The translations under genes were made by a program, and so were the position numbers. A model generated the notes under the pieces. The model saw nothing but the letters and a program-made list of their open reading frames with translations. It searched no databases and had not been told where the DNA came from. Positions 7,654 to 15,415 of a stretch of DNA of 64,000 bases are shown one piece after another. Origin of the DNA: Microbacterium sorbitolivorans. GTDB taxonomy: Bacteria; Actinomycetota; Actinomycetes; Actinomycetales; Microbacteriaceae. The DNA lies in assembly GCF_003327285.1 (NCBI RefSeq), contig NZ_KZ848473.1:496001-560000 (forward strand). Reading direction: 5' to 3'. Numbering within the stretch: position 1 is the first letter of the stretch; each line of letters starts with the position of its first letter.

Positions 7654-8253
7654 TCATAGCGTCGTAGCAACACTCACCCAGCCATGGCCCGACACTGGAG
7701 GTTCCCCGCGTGCAACGACGTCTGCCTCTTTACGGATGGCAGTAAGTGAGGCGTAGTGCTCGAAGTCATCACCACGTACGGGCTCAGAACGGTCGGTCTC
7801 TGCTTCGGTGTCCACGTTGAAGTAGCTGAAGCAGTACCAATACGAACTCGAGCCATCTGCATCCCGGTAGTACGTCGAAGGCAGGTCAGCATCGATTGTT
7901 CGAGTGGCAAGCAGCGTGAAGGCTTCCATCGTCGGCGCCTTGCCATTTACGTTCGGAGCTCGGTGGATCTTGATGCGGTCGCCAACTACGGCTGTGACCG
8001 CGTCAGAGCGCGCGTGAGCCATCTTCAACGGCGAGGTGAGTGTGAGTTCGACTTCATTGTCGACGCTGCCCACAACGGCCTTCTCGACGCCTTCAGCGCC
8101 AGGCGTGCCGACGTAGATCGTTTGCCCTTCAGGGAACCCGTCCGTGCCGACTAGCTGAAGCTTCGTTGCTCCCGCTTCTACTTCACTTGCAAGCACTCCG
8201 CGTTCTGCGGTGTTGATGCTGGCGAAGGAGTCGATACGTAGGGTGGTGCTCAT
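7654..8253 (-). CDS. Hypothetical beta-rich protein, possibly of phage structural origin
   Basis: 199 aa, with AAGGG four bases before the ATG at 8253. It is soluble with no signal peptide and looks almost entirely beta: alternating hydrophobic strands, a GATKLQLVGTDGFPEGQTIY segment and a late YWYCFSYFNVD strand resembling a fibronectin-like domain. Such proteins occur in phage virion modules, and the neighbouring minus-strand fragment at 8901 also looks phage-like, but neither resemblance is strong. The orphan promoter at 7562 points into its 3' end. Confidence 0.6.
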   Translation of the reverse strand: MSTTLRIDSFASINTAERGVLASEVEAGATKLQLVGTDGFPEGQTIYVGTPGAEGVEKAVVGSVDNEVELTLTSPLKMAHARSDAVTAVVGDRIKIHRAPNVNGKAPTMEAFTLLATRTIDADLPSTYYRDADGSSSYWYCFSYFNVDTEAETDRSEPVRGDDFEHYASLTAIRKEADVVARGEPPVSGHGWVSVATTL

Positions 8254-8310
8254 CTGCCCTTGAATATGGACGAGTCGCGGCAGGTTGTAAAGAGCCGATA
8301 GATTGCTCAG

Positions 8311-8853
8311 GTGATCCTAGACCTCATCTCGGCCGCATCATCGACGCCAGCACCAGACCCAGTGCTGATCCAAATGGTTGGTGGAAAGTCCTCCTGGTGG
8401 GACTCCTCCGGAGCGAGCGCCGTCATAGGCGTAGCGGGCGCGATTCTCGGCGCACTAATTGCTCTGATAGGCAGCTTGGGTGTCGCCATCTATAATCGCA
8501 GGAAAACCGCCCTCACACGGTGGGATGCAGATATTCGCGCTTTGAGTGTTTCTCTTATTAGCGCTTGCGAATCACTCCGTAAGGCAAGAACGGATCAACT
8601 ACATTCAGCAGAGATATCCCCGAAACTACTGGCCTCCGAAGAGGATTGCAAAGCGCTAATTAAGGAGATTCAAGAGACCTCGGAAACTCTCCAACTAATC
8701 TCTCCTCCCGGGATAGCAGAAGATGTCGATCTGCTCGCAATTGCCATGTCCAACTGCGAAGTGCTCGAGAATACTGCAACGCACTACCCACTTGATCAGG
8801 TCAGAACCTTGCGCGCCACCTTGCGTAAGCATTTTGTATTGAAGAAAAAGTAA
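8311..8853 (+). CDS. One-helix membrane protein, unknown function
   Basis: 180 aa from a GTG at 8311 (later in-frame starts are possible, since no good ribosome site is visible). One long hydrophobic helix (about residues 36-62, AVIGVAGAILGALIALIGSL) is followed by the basic stop-transfer NRRKTALTRW and a 110-residue helical, probably cytoplasmic domain. The GC content is lower than that of the neighbours. It diverges from the gene starting at 8253, sharing a 57-bp intergenic region. No family recognised. Confidence 0.6.
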   Translation: MILDLISAASSTPAPDPVLIQMVGGKSSWWDSSGASAVIGVAGAILGALIALIGSLGVAIYNRRKTALTRWDADIRALSVSLISACESLRKARTDQLHSAEISPKLLASEEDCKALIKEIQETSETLQLISPPGIAEDVDLLAIAMSNCEVLENTATHYPLDQVRTLRATLRKHFVLKKK

Positions 8854-8877
8854 AGGGCGCCCCATTGGAGCGCTCCT
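8854..8877. terminator. Imperfect hairpin at the end of the one-helix protein gene
   Basis: AGGGCGC pairs with GCGCTCCT with one bulge, right after the TAA. It shares the arm GCGCTCCT with the large hairpin at 5258. No U-run follows, so this is tentative. Confidence 0.35.
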
Positions 8878-8900
8878 CATACTGTTGACCTAGTCACGGC

Positions 8901-9249
8901 CTACTTCTTGGCTTCGGACGCCTTCTTCGCGTCAGCCTTGATCTGCTCAGGTAGGTCTGACGCTGCCTTCTTGGTGTCGTCCGCAACCTTCTGAGCGTCA
9001 GCCTTGATGGCCTCTGCTTCAACGGTCGCCTTGTCGACAATCTCCTTGGCAATAGCTTCCGCACGTTCCTTCGCTTCGTCGACGATTTGCGCCGCACGAG
9101 CGTTGGCATCAGCGATGAGACCCTGAGCGTCCGCTTCTGAGGTCTCCTCGATGGCGTCCTTGTCACGGAGGGCGCCTGCCTTGATGAGTCGCTTCACGAC
9201 TGCTGCATCACCTTCGAAGGTGTCACCAGCCTGGTAGCGCGTGCCGTCG
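8901..9249 (-). pseudogene. Phage-type helical protein, 5' end lost to the insertion sequence
   Basis: The native part reads DGTRYQAGDTFEGDAAVVKR and continues through a long Ala/Lys/Glu-rich coiled-coil tail to the stop at 8901. The N-terminal motif (G-x-x-Y-x-x-GD-x-F, then L-I-x-x-GA) is typical of small proteins in phage head or tail modules. The frame stays open to an ATG at 9320, but those first codons are IS DNA, so the natural start is gone. No matching 5' piece exists on the other side of the element, so the insertion was accompanied by deletion. Confidence 0.65.
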
Positions 9250-9321
9250 TGGGGTCTGCTGCAGGGGTAGGTGACATCTGATCTGGCTTGCCCGGGAGGG
9301 CTGGCCTGGAAGGATGGCATC

Positions 9322-9615
9322 GTGCCAAAGCCTTATCCGACTGAGTTCCGCGACGACGTCGTGCGCGTCGCGCGGAATCGCGAACCCGGAGTAACGATCG
9401 AGAAGATCGCGAACGACTTCGGGGTTCATCCCATGACGCTCACGAAGTGGATGCGTCGCGCCGATATCGACGACGGCAACAAGCCCGGGCAGACCCGAAC
9501 GGAGACAGCCGAGCTGCGGGAAGCTCGCAAACGGATTCGACTGCTCGAACAAGAAGTCGAGGTCCTCCGGCGAGCGGCCGCGTATCTATCGCAGGCGAAC
9601 CTGCCGGGAAAATGA
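9322..9615 (+). CDS. IS3-family transposase orfA
   Basis: 97 aa from a GTG at 9322, chosen because AAGGATGG precedes it; the frame opens earlier only within the terminal repeat. Residues 1-50 form the helix-turn-helix that recognises the IS ends (TEFRDDVVRVARNREPG and VTIEKIANDFGVHPMTLTKW), and residues 62-85 the leucine-zipper coiled coil (AELREARKRIRLLEQEVEVL) used for multimerisation. Its TGA overlaps the ATG of orfB as ATGA, next to AAAA, the usual place for -1 frameshifting to an OrfAB fusion. Confidence 0.85.
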   Translation: MPKPYPTEFRDDVVRVARNREPGVTIEKIANDFGVHPMTLTKWMRRADIDDGNKPGQTRTETAELREARKRIRLLEQEVEVLRRAAAYLSQANLPGK

Positions 9616-10514
9616 TGTACCCGCTCGTTTCCGAGCTCGCCGCTGACGGGATCCCCGTCACGGTGTCGTGTCGGGTCTTGAAGCTCGCTCGCCAGCCCTA
9701 CTACCGGTGGCTGGCCGCCCCGATCACCGTGAGCGAGGTGGTGGAGGCGTATCGCGCGAACGCGCTGTTCGATGCGCATCGAGATGACCCGGAGTTCGGG
9801 CACCGCCTCCTCGCCGACGAAGCCCGGGATGCGGGTGAAGCGATGGCTGACCGGACCGCGTGGCGGATCACATCGAGCAATGGCTAGTGGTCTGTGTTCG
9901 GGAAGAAACGCGCCAAAGCCGGGAAGAAGCCCGGCCCGCCTGTTCATGACGACCGCTGCGCTGTTGTTGATGAACACGGCCGCACCCGGCATGTGTTCGC
10001 CGCGACGCGGGTGAACGAGCTTTGGCTGGTTGACATCACGGAGCACAAAACGAGTGAAGGCACGCTCTATGCCTGCGCGATCAAAGACGCCTTCTCAGGG
10101 CGCATCGTGGGCTACTCGATCGACTCCAGGATGAAGTCGCGTTTGGCTGTCCAAGCCCTCGAGAACGCGATCCAGATGCGTGGTGACGTGGCTGGCTGCG
10201 TAGTTCATTCGGACAGGGGATCTCAATTTCGAAGCAGGAAGTTCCTGCGCGCTTTGGCCCGTCACCGCATGGTCGGATCGATGGGCAGAGTTGGTTCCAG
10301 CGGCGACAACGCCGCCATGGAATCGTTCTTCGCGCTGCTGCAGAAGAACGTCCTCGACCGGCGCTCCTGGACAACGCGTGAGCAGCTGCGAATCGCGATC
10401 GTGACCTGGATCGAGAGGACGTATCACCGTCGCCGACGGCAAGCCCGTCTCGGGCGTTTGACGCCGATCGAATTCGAGACGATCATGACCAAGGACGTCG
10501 CACTCGCGGCGTGA
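9612..10514 (+). pseudogene. IS3-family transposase orfB, interrupted by an amber codon
   Basis: 301 codons in one frame with a single TAG at 9885-9887. Relatives read WWSVFGKKR here, so TGG has most likely become TAG. Both parts are otherwise intact: an N-terminal HTH_21-like region before the stop, then the DDE integrase core with the first Asp in WLVDITEH, the second in HSDRGSQF and the catalytic Glu in NAAMESFF. Truncation at codon 92 removes the whole catalytic core. Reinitiation at the ATG or GTG codons just downstream would give only the core. Confidence 0.85.
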
Positions 10515-10564
10515 CTAACAACTGTCACCTATTCGTGCAGCAGACCCACTGAGCGGCGGGACGA

Positions 10565-11275
10565 CTACCCAAGCGAATCGCGTAGTTGCTCAAGCCGTCT
10601 TTGTGCCTCGCGCGCGGCTTTCTCGGCTTTCTTGACCTCGCGCTCGGCCTTAACGATTTCGGCGGCACGCGCGAGTTCAGCGTCACGTCGCCGAGTCGCT
10701 GCGGTTTCGACCTTAACCGTCTCCACAACTCCGCGCGTGGCGTCGCACTCTGTGCAGGACACCGTTCTTGCGTTGAAGCCGTTGTTCGTCCGGTGCGACG
10801 TGCGTTCGGTGACATGGCCACACGTCAGCGTGAGCTTCCAAACGTCGAGATCGGCTTCGTTGCGAGGACTGTCTGTGAGGATGCGAGTGATCGTCTCGAT
10901 CTGTGATTCTGAGAGAGGAAGCGGTGGACAACAGAGAAGACAGTGTGTCGCTCGAGAACCATCCATGCTCCAACGTCCAGTACCACAGGCGGGATGCATT
11001 TTTTCAAACAGTGCGTTGGTGGCGTCGTACTCGATTCGCTCCTCATCGGTGAGATACATCGTGCCGGGCCAGTTTCCGAGATTATCGATTACTGGTAGGC
11101 CGCAGGCTCTGCACGGGGCGCCGCTGCGCGCTTCTTCGCGAGTGAGGAACATGTCTTCATCCCGCCAGCGCTGTCGCATCTTTTCACGGCGATGGGCGTC
11201 CGATTCGGCCGCAAGGGCTGCTTTCCTTCGTCGTGCAGCGGCTCGTTCTGCCTTTTGAGCTTCGGTAAGGGCCAT
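10565..11275 (-). CDS. Zinc-binding protein with coiled-coil ends, unknown function
   Basis: 236 aa. I prefer the ATG at 11275 (GGAG seven bases upstream) to a GTG at 11305 that lacks a ribosome site. The middle holds two or three CxxC-type zinc sites: CRACGLPV near residue 52, CLLCCP near 113, and a CGH with CTECD later. This part is flanked by a basic N-terminal helix and a C-terminal Arg/Glu/Ala coiled coil. Several treble-clef or zinc-ribbon units on a coiled-coil scaffold suggest nucleic-acid binding. No family name can be given. The stop lies 17 bp from the IS end. Confidence 0.65.
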   Translation of the reverse strand: MALTEAQKAERAAARRRKAALAAESDAHRREKMRQRWRDEDMFLTREEARSGAPCRACGLPVIDNLGNWPGTMYLTDEERIEYDATNALFEKMHPACGTGRWSMDGSRATHCLLCCPPLPLSESQIETITRILTDSPRNEADLDVWKLTLTCGHVTERTSHRTNNGFNARTVSCTECDATRGVVETVKVETAATRRRDAELARAAEIVKAEREVKKAEKAAREAQRRLEQLRDSLG

Positions 11276-11358
11276 GGGGGCGCTCCATTTCCATGCTTCG
11301 ACCACCGTGGTTGTATCGAGGACTACGTGGCACCATCTTCAGAGCCAATGACTCGTAA

Positions 11359-11844
11359 TCAGGCCTGTTCGAGTGTGACTTCTTCGTCGTTGTCACCCAT
11401 GGGGACCTCACCTGCAACCGCTGTCCGCGGGAGGAGATGTGGCGGTGCCGGCTGACCGATGCAGTGGAGCTTCCAGCCGCCGAGCTCCGGACGCCAGACC
11501 AGCGTCACCCAGCCGATCATGTCTTGGCGCGGCTTTTCGCTGAGGTAGATCCCATCGTCAGGCACGAGCTTGACGTAAGCGACATCGGTCGCTTCACGGT
11601 GCCGCAGGGACCGCGTCGATATTGAAAATGCCTGATCGAAGAAGTACCTTCGGGCGCTAGAGAAATCTCCCCAATCGTCGAGGACTTCCGGGGTTACAAG
11701 CTCAGCGAGCGCTGTAGCGTCTTCCTCAGCAAGTATCGAGTTACTGAACTGCCGTACGGCGCGGCATGGATGGTCCTCGGGGAGCGCTTCGAAGACAGCT
11801 CTAGCAGTGTCTTCGTCGGTCCACCGGCCTTCTGAGTTGGTCAT
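11359..11844 (-). CDS. NTF2/SnoaL-like small protein
   Basis: 161 aa from the ATG at 11844, preceded by GGAG nine bases upstream; a longer frame to 11907 lacks a ribosome site. The order of elements (two long N-terminal helices, then a curved sheet with D-x-A-Y-V-K-L and M-I-G-W-V-T-L-V-W-R strands closing on WKLHCIGQPAPPHLLP) fits the cone-shaped NTF2-like fold. It is too diverged to give a ligand or enzyme activity. It sits between two minus-strand island genes and may be cotranscribed with the zinc protein downstream. Confidence 0.55.
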   Translation of the reverse strand: MTNSEGRWTDEDTARAVFEALPEDHPCRAVRQFSNSILAEEDATALAELVTPEVLDDWGDFSSARRYFFDQAFSISTRSLRHREATDVAYVKLVPDDGIYLSEKPRQDMIGWVTLVWRPELGGWKLHCIGQPAPPHLLPRTAVAGEVPMGDNDEEVTLEQA

Positions 11845-11916
11845 ACGTACATGCTCCACGGAACCACTGACAAACGACGCTCGGAAGCTACAGATCGCAT
11901 AAGGCACCGCAGGTCG

Positions 11917-13239
11917 TTAGCCGTGCGAATGGTGCTGATTCCACTCGTGCCACTCCTCGAATGTCATGTCGGGTCGGTCTCCCTGAGGAAGCCAGATCCG
12001 TCGTAGTGGGTCAGAATCGACGACGTATTGCTCCGACCAGGACAGGTATTCGGCAAGGGCCTCGGCGTGCTGGTTCTCGGGGCCTCGCTGTTCTACGGCC
12101 ACCCGTAGCGCCTCGACTGTCTCTATCATCGCGCGGTGCTTCGCGATGTCGGAACGTAGGGTGTCCAACGTCTTTCGCCATGAGTCGTAGTGTGCGGCGC
12201 GTTGACGTAACTCAGCAGCCCGGCGCCGCGCCTCCATCGCTTCGAGCTCACGCTGTCGTACCCATTCTGCAATTTCCCTCGCTTCGATCGTCAGTGCCTC
12301 TACCTTCAGGACTGCGCGCAGGAGTTTGTCCTCGATGCGGGTCGTGACGGTGTCATCGAGCTGAAGAACCTTGCCTCCGCGAGCGGCCGACAGCTCAAGG
12401 CGCACGCGATCGTTCTGGACGTAGTCGTACTTCGGAGGCCGGTTCCACTCATATCGGGCCTGGTCGGCAAGTTCCTTCTGTGTGGAGATGTGCGGCTTGC
12501 GGTCGCGTTGCATGCTTACGTACACGTCTACGGGTGCATCTCCCGCGTCGACCGTAAAGAGCGTTGACCCGGGGGAGTGCTTGACTGTTCGCCCGTTCCA
12601 CGGGTCCTGGCTCTTCGTCGACGGGATGGCGATGACATCCCAGCTGCGTCGCACGCATTCCTGCACGAACGAGTGCAGGATGAGGAGCGCTCGTCGGCGT
12701 TCCTCGATCGGGACGTTGAGCCTCGCCTGGTGGTCGATGAGCGCGCGGATCGCGGCGTGTGGCTTCGTCACCCGTGACGCCATCGGGATCGTCTCGTCCA
12801 GTGGCTCCCGTTTCGGCTTTGGCTTCGGCATCGCGGCTTCGGTCTGAGTCAGCTCCGTGGGAGTCATCTCGTTCGGCGTGACATCGGACTTTCTTGCAGT
12901 CTTACGCGCACCCACCTTCTTCGTTTGCGCTGCACGTTTGCGACGCTGTTTCTTTGGAGCCGAGGCTTCGCGACGGGCCTGTTCCTCTCGGGCCGCGATA
13001 TCTGCTGCCACTGCTTGCGGCCATACGCGTCCGCGTTCAGTCGGCGTCGCTTGCCAGGACACGCCATGTCCGCTGAGCTCGACCAGCGCCCGGTTCTTGA
13101 GCGCGCGAGCTACAACGCGGTGACTGAATTCGCTGTCGGGATACACGCCAGGCGGGCAGCCACCGACGATCCAGTTGAGCACGGCCTGCTGGTTCTCGTT
13201 CAGCTCAATGGTGCTGCGTGCGTTGTCGCCACTCTCCAT
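11917..13239 (-). CDS. Winged-helix / coiled-coil protein, paralogue B
   Basis: 440 aa. It has the same architecture as the protein at 2736-4055: a winged helix at about 15-75 (QQAVLNWIVGGCPPGVYPDS), then an extra basic Lys/Arg-rich linker at 85-130 (KKQRRKRAAQTKKVGARKTA) absent from paralogue A, a mixed central domain, and a coiled coil (AREIAEWVRQRELEAMEARR). The basic linker strengthens the case for DNA binding. The two paralogues face each other in inverted orientation across 8 kb. The function is unknown to me. Confidence 0.75.
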   Translation of the reverse strand: MESGDNARSTIELNENQQAVLNWIVGGCPPGVYPDSEFSHRVVARALKNRALVELSGHGVSWQATPTERGRVWPQAVAADIAAREEQARREASAPKKQRRKRAAQTKKVGARKTARKSDVTPNEMTPTELTQTEAAMPKPKPKREPLDETIPMASRVTKPHAAIRALIDHQARLNVPIEERRRALLILHSFVQECVRRSWDVIAIPSTKSQDPWNGRTVKHSPGSTLFTVDAGDAPVDVYVSMQRDRKPHISTQKELADQARYEWNRPPKYDYVQNDRVRLELSAARGGKVLQLDDTVTTRIEDKLLRAVLKVEALTIEAREIAEWVRQRELEAMEARRRAAELRQRAAHYDSWRKTLDTLRSDIAKHRAMIETVEALRVAVEQRGPENQHAEALAEYLSWSEQYVVDSDPLRRIWLPQGDRPDMTFEEWHEWNQHHSHG

Positions 13240-13321
13240 AGTTCAAGCCTGGCGAACCTGCGATGCGGAGGGAAGTGATTCACGCGATGTCCGTGCGCAG
13301 GCTCACCGATAGGCTCGAGGC

Positions 13322-13486
13322 ATGATCGATGATGATCTTCTTGACGCTGTGGTGGAGCCGCACTGCCCTTCATGCGGCACGGTGCTCCATGCACACCCAC
13401 GCGGATGGTGGTGCCGTGGATGCGACATCGAGTACGCCGCGGGACTTGTGCAGTTCGGAGATCGAGCTCTCGATGGACCCTCGTAA
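13322..13486 (+). CDS. Zinc-ribbon miniprotein, 54 aa
   Basis: A 54-codon frame from ATG 13322 encodes an acidic start (MIDDDLLDAVVEPH) and a clear zinc ribbon, CPSCG then CRGCD, 15 residues between the knuckles. The spacing and glycines after the second cysteines are too regular to be chance. A GAGG lies very close to the ATG, which is not ideal. It is likely a nucleic-acid- or protein-binding ribbon. Confidence 0.5.
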   Translation: MIDDDLLDAVVEPHCPSCGTVLHAHPRGWWCRGCDIEYAAGLVQFGDRALDGPS

Positions 13487-13572
13487 CAGGGAGTTGCGGT
13501 GCGACGAGGCCTGGAGTCCGATCACGATCGGCCGGCGCATCGGCGGTGCATAGAGCGCCGATAGTATTTGAG

Positions 13573-13722
13573 GTGGCGCCCCGATGCGCCGAGGACTTGA
13601 AAGGGTTTACGAAATTGGCCAAGGGACACCTCTGCCCAGACTGTGGCACCTACACGCTGCAGCGTGTTTCGACGAACTGGGTGCAGTGCACCTCGTGCGG
13701 GCTTAAGAAGCGCATCGACTAA
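13573..13722 (+). CDS. Zinc-ribbon miniprotein, 49 aa
   Basis: The frame ends in GHLCPDCGTYTLQRVSTNW and then CTSCGLKKRID, a classic CPxCG...CxxCG ribbon with a basic tail. The frame stays open far upstream, so the start is uncertain; I propose the GTG at 13573. It follows the other ribbon miniprotein by 86 bp and precedes the broken mrr gene. Confidence 0.5.
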   Translation: MAPRCAEDLKGFTKLAKGHLCPDCGTYTLQRVSTNWVQCTSCGLKKRID

Positions 13723-13741
13723 CACGAGCCTCTACATAGCC

Positions 13742-14661
13742 ATGACTGAGATGCCCAACTGGGAAGGCTTCATGATCCCGACACTCAAGGTGATGAGCTA
13801 CGGAGAGACGAGGCACTGGCGAGAGCTTCAGCATCTCGTCGCCGATGAAGTTCAGCTCACCGAGGCACAGCGCAAGGAGCGACTACCATCGGGAATCCAA
13901 GTCAAGTAGCAGAACCGTATCGGCTGGGCTGTCTCGTTCCTCACTAGCTTTGGAGCACTTGAGCGCCCTTCCCGCGGTCACTACCGCATAACCGACGCCG
14001 GTCGTACAGTGCTGGCGCAGTTCCCCGGTGGAGCTAAGGAGCGCGATCTCAAGCCCTCGGGGAAGACGCCTCCTCACCTATTCGCGTCTATCAGTCTGCG
14101 TCGACGCAAGCATCGACAGAGCCAGAGGTGCCTGCCGAGGCCTCAACCCTCACCCCGATTGAGCAGGTGCAGGACGGCATCGAGCGTATCCATGAAGAAA
14201 TCGCGGCGGAGCTCATTACTCGCCTCCAGGGGAAGGAGCCAGGCTTCTTCGAGCAGGCCGTCGTTGATCTGCTACGTGCCATGGGGTACGGCGTCGACGA
14301 CAGTTCCGCTTTCGTTACGAAAGCCAGCAACGATGGCGGTATCGACGGGGTGATCGACCAGGACGTGCTCGGCATTAATCGCGTGTACATCCAGGCGAGG
14401 CGTTACGCCTCGGACAATGCGGTGTCGCGTCCGGAGCTCCATTCATTCATGGGAGCACTGAGCGGTCTCGCAACGAGTGGTGTCTTCATTACGACAAGCC
14501 GCTTCACCGAAGGCGCCCGGCGCTACGCCGTGCAGAACCCGACAAGGATCATCCTTATCGATGGCGTGCGGCTGACGCAGCTCATGATCCGCTACAACGT
14601 CGGGGTGCAGGTCAAAGAGACCTACAAGGTCGTGGAGATCGACGAGGACTTCTTCGCCTAG
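13742..14661 (+). pseudogene. mrr: mrr-type restriction endonuclease, broken
   Basis: Pieces of one Mrr-like protein are visible. The N-terminal winged helix (Mrr_N) runs from 13742 and meets an in-frame TAG at 13907. It continues in the same frame as QNRIGWAVSFLTSFGALERP, then needs a one-base frameshift near 14050 to join the catalytic domain (ending at 14661: FEQAVVDLLRAMGYG, GGIDGVIDQD). The catalytic (E/Q)xK is QAR in VYIQARRY, so the essential lysine is missing too. With a nonsense codon, a frameshift and a lost active-site residue, it should be dead. Family members cleave modified foreign DNA. Confidence 0.8.
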
Positions 14662-14714
14662 TTCGTCGCCGTGTAGCGCGTTCGAACGTCAGTGGTCTGC
14701 GAGAGGATGAGCGC

Positions 14715-15131
14715 ATGTCATCACCTGGGCGCGCGAAGTACGGCCCGCAGCAGTACCGTGCGTATATCCAATCCGCCGAGTGGCGTGCAGTAAGGGAACG
14801 GTACTGGGCATCCAAGCTTCCTAAGAACTGCTTCGTCTGCGACAGCCCACGTGTACCAGGCATGCACCTGCACCACCGCACATACAAGAACCTCGGCGCG
14901 GAGAGACTGATGGATCTCGTGCCGGTTTGCCCTCGGTGCCACGAGTTCATTCATGAGCTTGCTCGAGACCCGTACTGGAAGACGCATGGCGGTCTATGGG
15001 CGGTGACGAAGGAAGCGCAACGGCGCATGCATCCGTCCAAGATGCGAACACCTGGCAAGACGCAGCGCGGCCCGGCTGGGGAAGCGGCCGAGCGAGAGCT
15101 GGCAGTCCGTCGGGCGCGTAAGAGACGGTAG
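14715..15131 (+). CDS. HNH endonuclease-like protein
   Basis: 138 aa with GAGAGGA eight bases before the ATG. The central region follows the compact HNH pattern: YIQSAEWRAVRERYW, a CFVCD knuckle, MHLHHRTYKNLG with the catalytic-type HH, DLVPVCPRCH as the second knuckle and IHE. Zinc is bound by the four cysteines and the HHRTYxxLGxE metal site is complete, so nuclease activity is plausible. The C-terminus is a basic tail. Free-standing HNH proteins of this size occur next to phage packaging genes, but none are here. It stands alone before the restriction operon. Confidence 0.75.
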   Translation: MSSPGRAKYGPQQYRAYIQSAEWRAVRERYWASKLPKNCFVCDSPRVPGMHLHHRTYKNLGAERLMDLVPVCPRCHEFIHELARDPYWKTHGGLWAVTKEAQRRMHPSKMRTPGKTQRGPAGEAAERELAVRRARKRR

Positions 15132-15352
15132 TTAGCCGTCACCCAGCTCTCCCTATTCCTTAAAATGCCAGGTCATGCGATAATTAGAGCAACTTGCGGC
15201 ATGTGGTTGAAGCGCTCGCCTCCCCGCCGTAGCCAGGCAACACGACTTCTCGTTTGGAGCGCCCAGCGATCGAATGTCAGTGGTTGTCGATAGCGTAAAT
15301 ATTGCTAGCTTTCAGCACATAACGCGCCGTTGGGTGCGAAGGAGTACCGCCC

Positions 15353-15415
15353 ATGAGCATCCAGCAGATCAACATCCGACGAGCGCGCCTTGAGGCCGCG
15401 AAGGTGGTGGCGTGA
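15353..15415 (+). CDS. 20-codon leader ORF coupled to hsdM
   Basis: ATG AGC ATC... encodes MSIQQINIRRARLEAAKVVA and ends in a TGA that overlaps the GTG start of hsdM as GTGA. GGAG lies eight bases before its ATG. Translating it would deliver ribosomes to hsdM, whose own ribosome site (GAAGG) lies inside this ORF. It is either a translational coupling leader or a small regulatory peptide. The upstream 220 bp (15132-15352) contain no other gene and should hold the operon promoter; GATAAT near 15180 is a possible -10. Confidence 0.5.
   Translation: MSIQQINIRRARLEAAKVVA

Larger units (their letters stand above)
9250..10548 (+). mobile_element. IS3-family insertion sequence, inactivated
   Basis: About 1.3 kb bounded by terminal inverted repeats: GGGTCTGCTGCA at 9252-9263 and its exact complement at 10536-10547, with further matches inward (TAGGTGACA on both sides). 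It carries the usual overlapping orfA/orfB, orfB being in the -1 frame with an A-run at the overlap. I see no target-site duplication flanking it, and the left neighbour is truncated, consistent with an adjacent deletion. An in-frame TAG in orfB should make it unable to move by itself. Confidence 0.85.

Noticed and set aside
7654..9249. An intact prophage
   Set aside because: Only two weakly phage-like genes, one truncated; no terminase, portal, capsid or integrase is present.
9885..13909. Amber recoding, because both orfB and mrr contain an in-frame TAG
   Set aside because: hsdR in the same island ends in TAG, and mrr also carries a frameshift and a lost catalytic lysine, so simple decay explains both.
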